DNA from: an uncultured bacterium
GTDB lineage: Bacteria > Bacillota > Clostridia > Lachnospirales > Lachnospiraceae
DNA: 47,608 bases
Direction: 5' to 3'
Assembly: GCA_947063875.1 (NCBI GenBank)
Contig: CAMSTY010000024.1
Location: forward strand, 1-47,608
Under the pieces are notes generated by a model. That model ran no database searches. It saw only the letters and a list, made by a program, of their open reading frames with translations, and was not told the origin of the DNA. The translations under genes and the position numbers were made by a program. Position 1 is the stretch's first letter, and every line of letters starts with the position of its first letter. Of this stretch, positions 8,001 to 16,082 are shown in pieces.

Positions 8001-10365
8001 GACGTATCATAACAAATTATCGATTAATAATGGGATGACAGCGAAGGCGGACAAAAACTATAAAATTGAGATTACTGCACGTGCAGAGGAACCTTTAAGG
8101 TTTTTCTTTGCCATGAACGGGACTGACGGTGAGTGGAATCCGCTGGTTGCAGAAAATATCGATCTTTCAGAGGATTATAATACCTATACATTTATGACAA
8201 ATTCCTCGGATGCAGACAAGGAGGTGGAACTTATTTTTGAATTTGGTGCAAACGGCAACACAGCGCCAAATCATGTTTCCATTAAGGATTTTAAAATAAG
8301 CGAAATGAACCCGATTGCTGATGAAGGTACGGTGTCATTTAAAGAAAGCGATTTTTGGCATGAAGAAACCGGGGAAATTGCAAAAGGTATCTTATACACA
8401 AATGACAGCGGCAATATGGTATACTATGCAAAAAGGCTGGGAAATATCCCGGAAGATAATATGGTATTGACGACCAGGACATTGAATGGAGGGAAAGATA
8501 ACGAGATTAAGGTAACTTTAAAACCGCAAAAGGGACTTCTTGTCAACATAAACGCGATTGATGTATCAACCGGGGAGGAATTAGGGTCCGCGACGGAGTG
8601 GGCAGGGGATAATGAAACAAAAGAAATCACTCTCCGGATTTCTGCGGAGGACAGGGAGCGCGATATGAAACTGTCAGTCATGTTCGGGCAAGCGGAATAT
8701 GCGGATGCGAGAGAAGATAACAGAATTGAGTTTGTGGATTTTTCGATAACAGAATCCAATCCGGTTGCTGATGAAGGTACAGTAACCTTTGGTGGTTATG
8801 AGTTCAGGCATGAGGAATTCGGCGATGTGGCAAAGGGCAGCCTGTACATGGATGATGACGGGAACATGGTATATTATGCAAAAAAGCTTGGCAGCGCGGA
8901 CTGGCATAACAAGGTATCCACGGTCATAGAAGATGTGGAAGCCGGTGCGGAATACACGTTGACAGTGGAGGTGACGCCGGAAAAGGGACTGGATATGGTA
9001 ACGACGGTTCCGGATGCAAAAAATGCGGAAAATAACGGTGACGCCTGGTACAGGAACTGGCTGGGCCCTGGCACTTCCACGAAGCTGTCTTACAGGATTA
9101 TTGCCCAGAGCAATACTCTGGAAATATTCTTCCAGGTGGGGCAGGAGAACTATGCAGAAGACAGAGAAAATAATCACATTGTATTTCAAGCCATCTCGCT
9201 ATCCAAAAATGAAGGTGATGTTGATGCCGGTACGGTAACCTTCGGCGGTTATGAGTACACCCATGCAGAGGAACCTGGAGCAGAGGGCAGCCTGTATATG
9301 GATGATGACGGGAACATGGTATATTATGCAAAAAAGCTTGGCAGAGTGGACTGGCATAACAAGGTATCCACGGTCATAGAAGATGTGGAAGCCGGTGCGG
9401 AATACACGTTGACAGTGGAGGTGACGCCGGAAAAGGGACTGGATATGGTAACGACGGTCCCGGATGCAAAAAATGCGGAAAATAATGGGGATGCCTGGTA
9501 CAGGAACTGGCTGGCTCCTGGCACTTCCACGAAGCTGTCTTACAGGATTACCGCCCAGAGCAATACTCTGGAAATATTCTTCCAGGTGGGGCAGGAGAAC
9601 TTTGTAGAAGACAGAGAAAATAATCACATTGTATTTCAAACCATTTCATTAGAAAAAAATGAGGACGCCATCATAAGCCTGCTTGACTTAGATATACTGG
9701 AAGAAGATCCGGAAGAAGAGATTCTGCCGGATGAGGAAATCTCGGATGAATATGGGAGCGTGGATGCAGAGACAGAAAAAGAGCAGGAACAGGGGGAGGA
9801 AGAAGAACAAGGCGGGACGGGCGGCGTTGTACCGGGCCTTAATCAGGAGGCGGACGTGACGGTATCGATTGGGAAAAAGCCGGAGAAGCCGGAAGACAAT
9901 GGCGCAGATACCGAAGAGAAACAAGAAGGAACGGAAACGAACGGTTTTGCGCCAGGCCTGGGCGCAGATACCGAAGAGAAAGAGGAAAAAGAGGATAGCG
10001 GAGAGGAAGAACCAGAGGGGGTTGAGGACCAAGACGGGGAAACCGAGCCGAAACAGGAAGGAACGGAAACGGACGGTTCTGTATCCGGCTCCAATGAAAA
10101 AGAAGATACCGGAGGGAATGAACCGGAGAGTTCCGAAAATCAGGGCGAAGAAACCGAAACGAAACAGGAAGGAGCCGGGGCGGACAGTTCTGCACCCGAC
10201 TCCGATGAAAAAGAGGATACCGGAGGGAATGAATCGGAGGGTTCCGAAAATCAGGGCGAAGAAACCGAAACGGAACAGGAAGGAACCGGAATGGACAGCG
10301 CAGCCACACCGGACGATGGGAAAAAGGGCGAGGAAAGGGGGGACTTTGAAGATGAAGATAATTAA
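5029..10365 (+). CDS. giant secreted protein with ten tandem carbohydrate-binding-like modules and acidic tail
   Basis: The product has 1778 residues. Residues 1-27 are a signal peptide ending in VHA-EE. Ten modules of about 130-165 residues follow, starting near residues 37, 186, 329, 489, 634, 783, 952, 1097, 1247 and 1398. Most share GxLxYEI, a DWxNK/WHNK motif, an FEKGKxYxVxFxxSA strand and a closing EVLFQFGGxGN...ISDIKI strand. This pattern fits CBM4/9-like beta-sandwich domains. Modules 9 and 10 are almost identical. Residues 1545-1778 are Glu/Asp/Gly-rich, with a 37-residue repeat. No catalytic domain, LPXTG, SLH or dockerin is visible, so how it stays at the surface is unclear. The stop overlaps the next gene, a GH32-like enzyme, by 14 bases. 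Glycan capture is inferred. Confidence 0.85.
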   Translation: MFRRIMSLFMIPVLLLFSVCNVTIVHAEETDNHTNDGVSFKGYEFHSYEPGENDAKLYEEAGALIYEIDKISLEDWQNKLFIESGIAFEKGKQYTVDFTISASKETYFSFFVNQIGAWNPVISESLNIGDYVESYSYTTPVIGDDMSMEVLFQFGGGGNQAPLNISLLDFSVHEATAEEEAQHTSFYRVADFCGLCVSAEGADGSRLYIEGDGLVFETEEDGKVKIEDLSFKKGCDYEITYTVRADKNAQVACSVDPRGGYFAPGPFVSLSGGPQTISRRTGIQQADQQMEITFDINKTGNGEPAKIIFDQILIKEIKEGQEEAFRNAWVVDGYRLNHDESGGAVADFDMDEEGNVVYRIEKIGEYDWNNKVMIDRDVTFVKDNAYKVEISLETDKEMNIFFGVNPKNKWEPKISETLALREGVNEFSFATDTQAYDEDMEVLFQFGGFGNTAPCNIKIKAISIEPASADDIAAVAAKRAAVMEPAMVKEYSFSKLDNYKFKGFVMNDSSGSELYLDEGVLVYDIKTFGVNQLVKKDLWLSNNTKYNIEMKVSASRPMNLECFVSGRNTQKDRDKSKVTVGKSVEVIKAEFRTGNSTEDQGRIVFDLSNNEGSGKFYVHSVVVKAVEEGIEETFPMDLFEVVTDSKSNATTTFVNGGLIYNVKRFGGNPWENKISVNNLTEFKRNKNYIVDFDISSTKSIVFTCVLRNLERNEDEDEWEYFWERNHVIGGKKQHFRFSFKALEDNPLNEMVFELGGQGNTKKGPASIFISDIKITECTDYRKETIQFPGAEGVFSYEHEGSLASGSLYQEDGVLIYEIGREGVADWHNQLIFNQGVKFEKGYRYRIDVTASASKGANVKFAVVSQVDWKEKVKKYGILLNEESTLSFETDTVQHDDEDVEFSLSFGGMYNRSNTTVRISDIKIYKLSPGIPYTGTSVDDYDMEIEYENSDFYESADFKGYTFHSTLIDDADASLYEENGILHYVIREVGEETYHNKLSINNGMTAKADKNYKIEITARAEEPLRFFFAMNGTDGEWNPLVAENIDLSEDYNTYTFMTNSSDADKEVELIFEFGANGNTAPNHVSIKDFKISEMNPIADEGTVSFKESDFWHEETGEIAKGILYTNDSGNMVYYAKRLGNIPEDNMVLTTRTLNGGKDNEIKVTLKPQKGLLVNINAIDVSTGEELGSATEWAGDNETKEITLRISAEDRERDMKLSVMFGQAEYADAREDNRIEFVDFSITESNPVADEGTVTFGGYEFRHEEFGDVAKGSLYMDDDGNMVYYAKKLGSADWHNKVSTVIEDVEAGAEYTLTVEVTPEKGLDMVTTVPDAKNAENNGDAWYRNWLGPGTSTKLSYRIIAQSNTLEIFFQVGQENYAEDRENNHIVFQAISLSKNEGDVDAGTVTFGGYEYTHAEEPGAEGSLYMDDDGNMVYYAKKLGRVDWHNKVSTVIEDVEAGAEYTLTVEVTPEKGLDMVTTVPDAKNAENNGDAWYRNWLAPGTSTKLSYRITAQSNTLEIFFQVGQENFVEDRENNHIVFQTISLEKNEDAIISLLDLDILEEDPEEEILPDEEISDEYGSVDAETEKEQEQGEEEEQGGTGGVVPGLNQEADVTVSIGKKPEKPEDNGADTEEKQEGTETNGFAPGLGADTEEKEEKEDSGEEEPEGVEDQDGETEPKQEGTETDGSVSGSNEKEDTGGNEPESSENQGEETETKQEGAGADSSAPDSDEKEDTGGNESEGSENQGEETETEQEGTGMDSAATPDDGKKGEERGDFEDEDN
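8769..9668 (+). repeat. recent in-frame tandem duplication (modules 9 and 10, 450-bp period)
   Basis: The DNA of module 9 (from about 8769) is repeated almost unchanged from about 9222. For example, AAAAAGCTTG at 8881 recurs at 9331, and the stretch after it is nearly identical for more than 250 bases. The earlier modules are far more diverged, so this copy is recent. Confidence 0.8.
10066..10290 (+). repeat. 111-bp repeats encoding the acidic tail
   Basis: Two copies of a 37-codon unit (GTETDG... EKEDTGGNE... SENQGEETETKQE) are nearly identical, with degenerate copies before and after. They lie inside the C-terminal tail of the giant protein. Confidence 0.7.
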
Positions 10366-11770
10366 AAAGGCCGGGAGCACCCTGGCGATGGCGCTGATAT
10401 GTTCACAGTGCGTGTACGGAGCCTGGAATCCGCAGTTTTTTCCTGTTTCACAAGATGGTTTTATCGGCGACACTATGCCGTTTGCCGATGGGGATGAAAT
10501 GCACATATTTTATTTGAACGACCAGAGAAGCGGTACCATCGGCTTTCACCCATGGAACAAAATATCAACAGCTGACTTTGCAAATTTTAATGATATCGGT
10601 GAAGTGCTTCCTGTGGTGCACAATGAGTATGACCGGGATTTGGCGCTTGGCACAGGCTCCGTTATAAAGAAGGATGATGTATACTATGCGTTTTATACGG
10701 CCCATAACGGAAACATTGAACCCAAGGAAGTGATACGGATAGCAACATCAACAGATATAAACGCCAATGGCTGGGAGAAATCCAAGGAATTTATGTTAAA
10801 TCCTCCCAAGGGCTATGAACTGAACGATTTCAGGGACCCTTATGTATTGTTTAATGAAGCTGAGGGTAGATATTGGATGCTTTTGACGGCGAGAAAGGAT
10901 AATCATGGTGTAATTCTATATATGAAATCCGACGACCTGCTGAATTGGGCAGATCCGCAAATCCTGTACAGGAATGAAACAAACCGAAGCAACATGGAAT
11001 GTCCGACACTCATTCAATATAACGATTATTGGTATTTGTCTTATTCCGAGCAGGAGCCTAACAGAATCGTTAAATATTTAGTGTCGGACAACCCCGAAGG
11101 GCCATTTAATAGTTTTGACATCAATTATTTTGACGGTGCCGGCTTTTACGCAGGACGCATGGAAAAATTCAGGGGAAAGCTTTATGTCATCGGCTGGACG
11201 CCGTCAAAAGCCAATGGCGTGGACAATGGTTCAATTGACTGGGCAGGAAATCTTGTAGCACACGGATTGCGTCAGGGAGCAAACGGGCAGCTGTTTACCG
11301 TACCGATTCCGGAAAGGAGCGGAAGCTTTGCCAATCAAAAAGGGGTGGGAAGTTTCCATTTGCCTTTTGCAGGCTATCAGTATAAGACTATGGAACCCCT
11401 GAAAGAGCGGATGATACTAAAAGGCAAAATGAAATACGACGCGGACTCAGACGGATATTTCGGTTTCGGATTTCATAATGCCGGCGCGGAAAATAATATT
11501 AATGTCGTATTTGATATAAATAAAAACCAGATACGGTTTTACAGCTGCCCGTTAAAAGAAGCAAAAATTCCGGAAAGCAAAGTGGCGTTTGCATTGAAAC
11601 AACATGCGGAGATTGATTTTGAACTGGTAATGGATGACTCGGTTTTCGTTCTGTATGTAAATGATGAGATTGCTCTCACAGCGAGAAATTATAACGGCAT
11701 CCAAAAAAGCTGGTCGGTTTTTTCAAATGACTGCAAATTAAGCGGGGAGAATTTTACAATCTTGTATTAG
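10352..11770 (+). CDS. secreted GH32-like (beta-fructosidase superfamily) glycoside hydrolase
   Basis: The product has 472 residues. A signal peptide (MKIIKKAGSTLAMALICSQC) is followed by a five-bladed propeller of the GH32/GH43 superfamily. The three acidic motifs are in order: GDTMPF (Asp40, likely nucleophile), NDFRDP (Asp162, transition-state stabiliser) and MECP (Glu216, likely acid/base). HPWNKIST and TGSVI around residues 67-105 also fit GH32-type enzymes. The C-terminal third (from about 350) resembles the GH32 beta-sandwich. The ATG at 10352 overlaps the end of the giant protein by 14 bases and follows GAGGAAAGGGGGG, so translation is coupled. The longer frame upstream is a shadow of the acidic tail. 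Fructan or fructoside hydrolysis outside the cell is likely, but exact substrate and mode are unknown. Confidence 0.8.
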   Translation: MKIIKKAGSTLAMALICSQCVYGAWNPQFFPVSQDGFIGDTMPFADGDEMHIFYLNDQRSGTIGFHPWNKISTADFANFNDIGEVLPVVHNEYDRDLALGTGSVIKKDDVYYAFYTAHNGNIEPKEVIRIATSTDINANGWEKSKEFMLNPPKGYELNDFRDPYVLFNEAEGRYWMLLTARKDNHGVILYMKSDDLLNWADPQILYRNETNRSNMECPTLIQYNDYWYLSYSEQEPNRIVKYLVSDNPEGPFNSFDINYFDGAGFYAGRMEKFRGKLYVIGWTPSKANGVDNGSIDWAGNLVAHGLRQGANGQLFTVPIPERSGSFANQKGVGSFHLPFAGYQYKTMEPLKERMILKGKMKYDADSDGYFGFGFHNAGAENNINVVFDINKNQIRFYSCPLKEAKIPESKVAFALKQHAEIDFELVMDDSVFVLYVNDEIALTARNYNGIQKSWSVFSNDCKLSGENFTILY

Positions 11771-11781
11771 CGGGAACAAAG

Positions 11782-11853
11782 GGCGGCTTTGATTGGATGA
11801 TCAAAGCCGCCGAATAATTTGGGGTGGCAGCCTGCAAGGCGCCACCCTGTTTT
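11782..11853 (+). terminator. bidirectional terminator region with two hairpins
   Basis: The first hairpin (11782-11811) has a 12-bp stem, GGCGGCTTTGAT/ATCAAAGCCGCC. The second (11822-11847) has GGGTGGC/GCCACCC followed by TGTTTT. It lies between two convergent genes and likely stops both. Confidence 0.75.
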
Positions 11854-11876
11854 GCGATATATTTAGCAGATTCGCA

Positions 11877-13361
11877 TTAAACCAAATCATATTTTACAAT
11901 ATCCATATTCACAAGCCCATCGCAGAAGAAGGAGATGCCATCTGCCTTTAGAGGAGTCTGGATGGAGACGGACAGTACCTGTTCACCGTCATTTACAAAC
12001 AGCTCGGCGCTGAAGCGGTCTAAGATCAGCCGCAGGCGGATTCGGCCGCCACAGTGTCTCACAAGGCTTCTGCGCTGATGGATGAAAGCCCTTCGGGAGC
12101 CGGAGAATTTGCGGTCAATTTTAAGGAGTGACTCATGGGGCCGGAAGCTGACGGCTGTACGATGCGTGGCATCCTGGGCAAAACGCACCGCGAATTTCTG
12201 ATATACCGGGTTGTCATCCACAGGGCGAATGCTTAGTTCCATGTCTATTGTTCTGCCGCTGACGCCGCTTAGCTGCAGGATGTCTGTGAAGGTAAGATCC
12301 ATATAGCGCACTTCATTTTTACGCAGGGTTTCCAGCTCCCGAACCGGCTTTTGGAAGAGGCGCCCGTCTTTTACGGAAAGTTCCCGGGGCAGGCTCATCT
12401 GCCCAAACCACGGGGCACGGACTGTAACCGGGAGGCAGGCGTCCCAGTTCTGCAGCCAGCCAATCATGATTCTTCTTCCGTCGGCTGTGAGCAGGGTCTG
12501 GGGGGCGTAAAAGTCAATGCCATAGTCAATGGCCTGGTTGCGTTCCTCGACAAATTTTTTGTTTTCTTCGTCATAGGATCCGATGATGCAGACGGTTCCG
12601 TTTCCGTTGTGGTACTCAAATCCCTGAGGCAGCATATCCTGGGGGCTTACCAGCAAAAGCTGCTTTCCGTCCAGTTCAAAGAAATCCGGACATTCCCACA
12701 TTTTGCCGTAACGTCCCCGGTTGGAACACAGGATCTCCTGGAATCTCCATTCAAATCCGTCCGGACTCTTAAACAGTAATATCTGCCCGCTTCCATCGGC
12801 GGGGCGGCTTCCGATTACTGCATAATAGTCCCCGTCCTTTCCCTGCCATATTTTCGGGTCCCGGAAGTCATAGCGGGAACTGCCCTCCGGAAGATCGACT
12901 TCGGTCAATACCGGATTTTTTTCATATTTCTCATAATTGATGCCGTCACCGGCGGCAATACACTGCCTTTGCACCTCCCGGATGCTTCCGTCCTTCTGGA
13001 TTTCCTTTGCCACACCAGTATACATAAGCAGATGCCTTCCGTCAGGGAGCACGGTGGCGCTCCCTGAGAAACAGCCGTCCTTATCATAGGCTTCATCCGG
13101 CGCTAAGGAGGCCGGAAGATAGGTCCAGTGGAGCAGGTCAGAACTCACGGCATGCCCCCAGTGCATCAGGCCCCAACGGGAATCATAGGGATAATATTGG
13201 TAAAACAGGTGGTACTGCCCATTGTAGAAGGAAAAACCGTTGGGATCATTCATCCAGCCCACCCGGGGACTCAGGTGAAATTCCGGGCGGTCTTCTTTTT
13301 TGATATTCTTTTCATATGTCTCTTCATATTTTCGTGCTTTTTGTAAAAAAGGACTTGTCAT
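11877..13361 (-). CDS. GH32 beta-fructosidase (sucrose-6-phosphate hydrolase type), cytoplasmic
   Basis: The enzyme has 494 residues, the normal length for bacterial GH32 sucrose/fructan hydrolases. Motifs are WMNDPNG at residues 36-42 (Asp39 nucleophile), FSGSA at 98-102, FRDP at 166-169 and ECP at 223-225 (Glu223 acid/base). The C-terminal beta-sandwich (from about 340) ends in SFFCDGLVNMDIVKYDLV. It has no signal peptide, so it acts in the cytosol on sucrose or imported fructo-oligosaccharides, releasing fructose. AGGAGG precedes the ATG. It is the last gene of the operon permease, permease, binding protein, GH32. Because uptake here is by an ABC transporter and not a PTS, an unphosphorylated substrate is more likely than sucrose 6-phosphate. 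Confidence 0.9.
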   Translation of the reverse strand: MTSPFLQKARKYEETYEKNIKKEDRPEFHLSPRVGWMNDPNGFSFYNGQYHLFYQYYPYDSRWGLMHWGHAVSSDLLHWTYLPASLAPDEAYDKDGCFSGSATVLPDGRHLLMYTGVAKEIQKDGSIREVQRQCIAAGDGINYEKYEKNPVLTEVDLPEGSSRYDFRDPKIWQGKDGDYYAVIGSRPADGSGQILLFKSPDGFEWRFQEILCSNRGRYGKMWECPDFFELDGKQLLLVSPQDMLPQGFEYHNGNGTVCIIGSYDEENKKFVEERNQAIDYGIDFYAPQTLLTADGRRIMIGWLQNWDACLPVTVRAPWFGQMSLPRELSVKDGRLFQKPVRELETLRKNEVRYMDLTFTDILQLSGVSGRTIDMELSIRPVDDNPVYQKFAVRFAQDATHRTAVSFRPHESLLKIDRKFSGSRRAFIHQRRSLVRHCGGRIRLRLILDRFSAELFVNDGEQVLSVSIQTPLKADGISFFCDGLVNMDIVKYDLV

Positions 13362-13428
13362 GATATACCTCCTGAAAGTTTTACTTTGAAAATTCCATCG
13401 CTGCAGGCGATTGGAATCAGGGATGCCA

Positions 13429-13458
13429 ACGCCGCCAGACTTTCATCTGGCGGTGGCG
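13429..13458. other. GC-rich hairpin between binding protein and GH32 genes
   Basis: ACGCCGCCAGA pairs with TCTGGCGGTGGCGT around a 6-base loop. In the direction of the operon (minus) there is no T run. It is more likely an mRNA-stabilising or partial-termination structure that keeps the binding-protein message abundant. Confidence 0.5.
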
Positions 13459-13484
13459 TGTTTTCTGTCGGGTGCCTGAAGGCT

Positions 13485-15152
13485 TTACTCATAAAAAGCG
13501 TCAAAATACTTCTGGAAAATAGAAAGATACTCTTCCAACCCGTAAGCATCCAGCTTATTTTTGTATTCGTTCCAATCATTTTCCGTATATCCGTTCATGA
13601 TCCATCTGGAACGGCATTCGTTGATATACTGGGAGATGTCATGGGTCAGGACGGAGAGCCTGTCCGTATCCTCCCGGCTCATAAATACGTTTGGATATAC
13701 ATATTTGTTGTTCATATCCGGCGTATAGACTTCCCGTATCCAGTCCAGGCGGTACTGGGCGTCAGCCGGGCAGGTAACATACTTGCCGTAATACTCGTCA
13801 AGTACGGCCAGGGGGCCGCCGACGGATTCTGCTTCTCTGACCTCCACCGGGGAAGCGTCTCCCAGTGGAGCATGCTTTAACATAGGCTCTCCTTCTTCAT
13901 TGGCGCCCATCTCAAAGATATCAAATTCATCCTCTTCCCCGTAGGTTCCCCAGTTGTTCTGAGGAGACTGGAGGGGAGCATACATCTGGTCAAGCCATGC
14001 GCACACCAGAGCCGGTTCCCTGGCAACGGCGGTGACAACGCAGCGCCCTCTGATATATCCGCTGGTGAAGGAGCCGTTTTCAGGGGTGATGTTTCTTGTG
14101 TCCGCAGTCAGAGCCGGAAGGGGAACCCAGTCGGTGTTGTTGTCAATATTGGCCACATCCCAGCTGAAGCAGACGCCGTAACGTCCGGACTTTCCCTTGG
14201 CCACATAAGTGGACCACTCCTGGGTGAAGGCCTCCGGATCGATGAGGCCCTCCTCATACAGTTTGTGAAGCCAGGCGATTCCGTCCTTAAATCCCTGCTG
14301 GGTCGCCGTGCAGATGACTTCCCCTGCGTCCGTGACCGCAATATGCCTGCCCTGGTCACAGTCGCCGTAGCCGTCCCCGAAGCCGTTGATCAAAAGGGCA
14401 GGGTCCTGGCTTCCGTCATTGACAATGCAGGACATGGGGATAATGCTTCCCTCAATGCCAAACTGTGCCTGAAGTTCGGGGGCATGTTCCTTAAAGGCAA
14501 GCAGGGTCTGTTCAAATTCATCGGTGGTCCCGGGAATTTCCAGCCCCAAAAAGTCCAGCCATTTTTTATTGATAAAACTCATCTCGCTGACGGTCTGAAT
14601 TGCCGTTTTCCCGGAGCCAAGCTGCTCAATCCACGGAAGCGTCCAGATATGGCCGTTGATGTCCGTGCTCATTTTTTTGTATTCCGGATATTTTTCAAAA
14701 ACGGATTTTAAATTGGGCATATAGGTGTCAATATACTCCTCCAAAGGGATAATGGCCCCATAGTTTGCATACCGGAGAATATCGTTGTCACTGAAATCAC
14801 CGCTGAACACAAAGTCTGTCAGAAGATTGGGGTTTGCCATATTGAGGGCGATTTTGTCGCCCCACTGATCGGACTGAATGGCCATCCAGTCAATCTCCAC
14901 GTTGGTCGCCTCCTGAAGCCTTTTGAAGATGGTCCGGTTGTTGGGGTTGGGCTCCGTGCTGGGAGGATAACTGATCATTCCGGTGAGAGTCTTTTTTTCC
15001 GCCAGGGGAAACTGTAGTTCTTTCGGATCGACCACCTGCATTTCCTCGCCGGTATTGAGAGAGGAGACGCTACGCCCGCATGCGGCCAGGGAGAGGGCCG
15101 TTCCCGCCGCCAGTACCAATACAACTCCCCGTTTGATTGATTTGTTTTTCAT
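13485..15152 (-). CDS. sugar ABC transporter extracellular binding lipoprotein (CUT1)
   Basis: The product has 555 residues. The N-terminus is a lipoprotein signal with lipobox LAAC (Cys25 by the start used here). Large size and motifs such as the PPSTEPNPNNRTIFKRLQEATNV region place it with the LipO/YtcQ group of family 1 binding proteins. It would sit on the membrane and hand oligosaccharide to the two permeases encoded just upstream. The start at 15152 has AAAGGAGC at correct spacing; an ATG 8 codons earlier would overlap that site. The operon with the GH32 enzyme points to fructo-oligosaccharides, which is inference. Confidence 0.88.
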   Translation of the reverse strand: MKNKSIKRGVVLVLAAGTALSLAACGRSVSSLNTGEEMQVVDPKELQFPLAEKKTLTGMISYPPSTEPNPNNRTIFKRLQEATNVEIDWMAIQSDQWGDKIALNMANPNLLTDFVFSGDFSDNDILRYANYGAIIPLEEYIDTYMPNLKSVFEKYPEYKKMSTDINGHIWTLPWIEQLGSGKTAIQTVSEMSFINKKWLDFLGLEIPGTTDEFEQTLLAFKEHAPELQAQFGIEGSIIPMSCIVNDGSQDPALLINGFGDGYGDCDQGRHIAVTDAGEVICTATQQGFKDGIAWLHKLYEEGLIDPEAFTQEWSTYVAKGKSGRYGVCFSWDVANIDNNTDWVPLPALTADTRNITPENGSFTSGYIRGRCVVTAVAREPALVCAWLDQMYAPLQSPQNNWGTYGEEDEFDIFEMGANEEGEPMLKHAPLGDASPVEVREAESVGGPLAVLDEYYGKYVTCPADAQYRLDWIREVYTPDMNNKYVYPNVFMSREDTDRLSVLTHDISQYINECRSRWIMNGYTENDWNEYKNKLDAYGLEEYLSIFQKYFDAFYE

Positions 15153-15175
15153 GTCCTTGCTCCTTTTTTCGTTCA

Positions 15176-16072
15176 TCAGCCTTTTACCGAACCTGCCATG
15201 ATGCCGCTGTCAAAATATTTCTGGAAGAACGGATACATCACCAAAAGAGGAAGGCTGGAGATAATAATGGTGGCATATTTTAAAAGTTCTGCAAGCTGGG
15301 CCCGCTGTGCCGTACTCTGCATATCGGAAATCATGCCGGATTCCGGTTGATTCTGTATAAGGATGGAACGAAGCACCAGCTGCAGCGGCTGTTTCGCGGA
15401 ATCATTGAGATAAATCATGGCATCAAAGTAGCTGTTCCACATGGCTACGAACTGCCACAAGGACAGCACCGCGATAATGGGTGTACATACCGGCAGCAAT
15501 ATTTTAAAGAAATAGGTGATTTCGTTGGCGCCGTCCACATCCGCCGCCTCCCGGAGTTCTGTGGGAATTCCCCGGTAATAGGTTCTTGCAATCGTCATAT
15601 TCCACACACTAAAGGCGCCGGGAAGAATAATGGCCCACATGCTGTCAAGGAGCCCCAGATTGCCGATGAGCAGGTAGGTAGGGATCAGGCCGCCGCCGAA
15701 GAACATGGTGATCATGAAAATTACATTAAAGAACCCTCTCCCCTTAAAGTCGGGCCTTGACATGGGATATGCGGCCAGCAGGGTGACGCCTACGGATACG
15801 ATGGTATATACCACGGAGTAAACCACGGCATTTTTAAAGCCGATCCAGATCTGGGCGTTGGAGATGACCCGCTCATATGCCGTCAGAGTCCATTTGCTGA
15901 AATCAAAGGTAATCCCTTTGTTCTGCAGGGTGATCGGGTCCATAAAGGAGGCGGCCACAATATAGATCATAGGAACGATAATTGCAAGTACAAACAGGCC
16001 GATGAGAATATATCCCACCGTAAGCAGTATTTTATCCTGAGTGCCGTAGCTGGAAAATTTTTTAGTTTTCAT
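15176..16072 (-). CDS. carbohydrate ABC transporter permease, LplC-like
   Basis: The protein has 298 residues and about six membrane helices. It carries the EAA loop ELREAADVDGANEITYFFKI that contacts the ATPase. N-terminal GYILIGLFVLAIIVPMIYIVAASF is the first helix. It pairs with the LplB-like permease upstream, 10 bases away. The start at 16072 has AGGAGG with good spacing, while the ATG 27 bases earlier lies inside the previous gene. No ATPase gene is in the operon, as usual for CUT1 systems that share one MsmX-type ATPase. Confidence 0.9.
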   Translation of the reverse strand: MKTKKFSSYGTQDKILLTVGYILIGLFVLAIIVPMIYIVAASFMDPITLQNKGITFDFSKWTLTAYERVISNAQIWIGFKNAVVYSVVYTIVSVGVTLLAAYPMSRPDFKGRGFFNVIFMITMFFGGGLIPTYLLIGNLGLLDSMWAIILPGAFSVWNMTIARTYYRGIPTELREAADVDGANEITYFFKILLPVCTPIIAVLSLWQFVAMWNSYFDAMIYLNDSAKQPLQLVLRSILIQNQPESGMISDMQSTAQRAQLAELLKYATIIISSLPLLVMYPFFQKYFDSGIMAGSVKG

Positions 16073-16082
16073 TGGAAACCTC

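Noticed and set aside
9869-10351. N-terminal extension of the secreted GH32-like enzyme
   Set aside because: This part is a frame shadow of the acidic tail, rich in Lys/Arg. The signal peptide and ribosome site support the ATG at 10352.
9688-10506. Minus-strand frame of 272 codons opposite the acidic tail
   Set aside because: It is the mirror of a Glu-rich repeat (GAA/GAG read as TTC/CTC), giving Phe/Leu/Ser-rich nonsense with no ribosome site.
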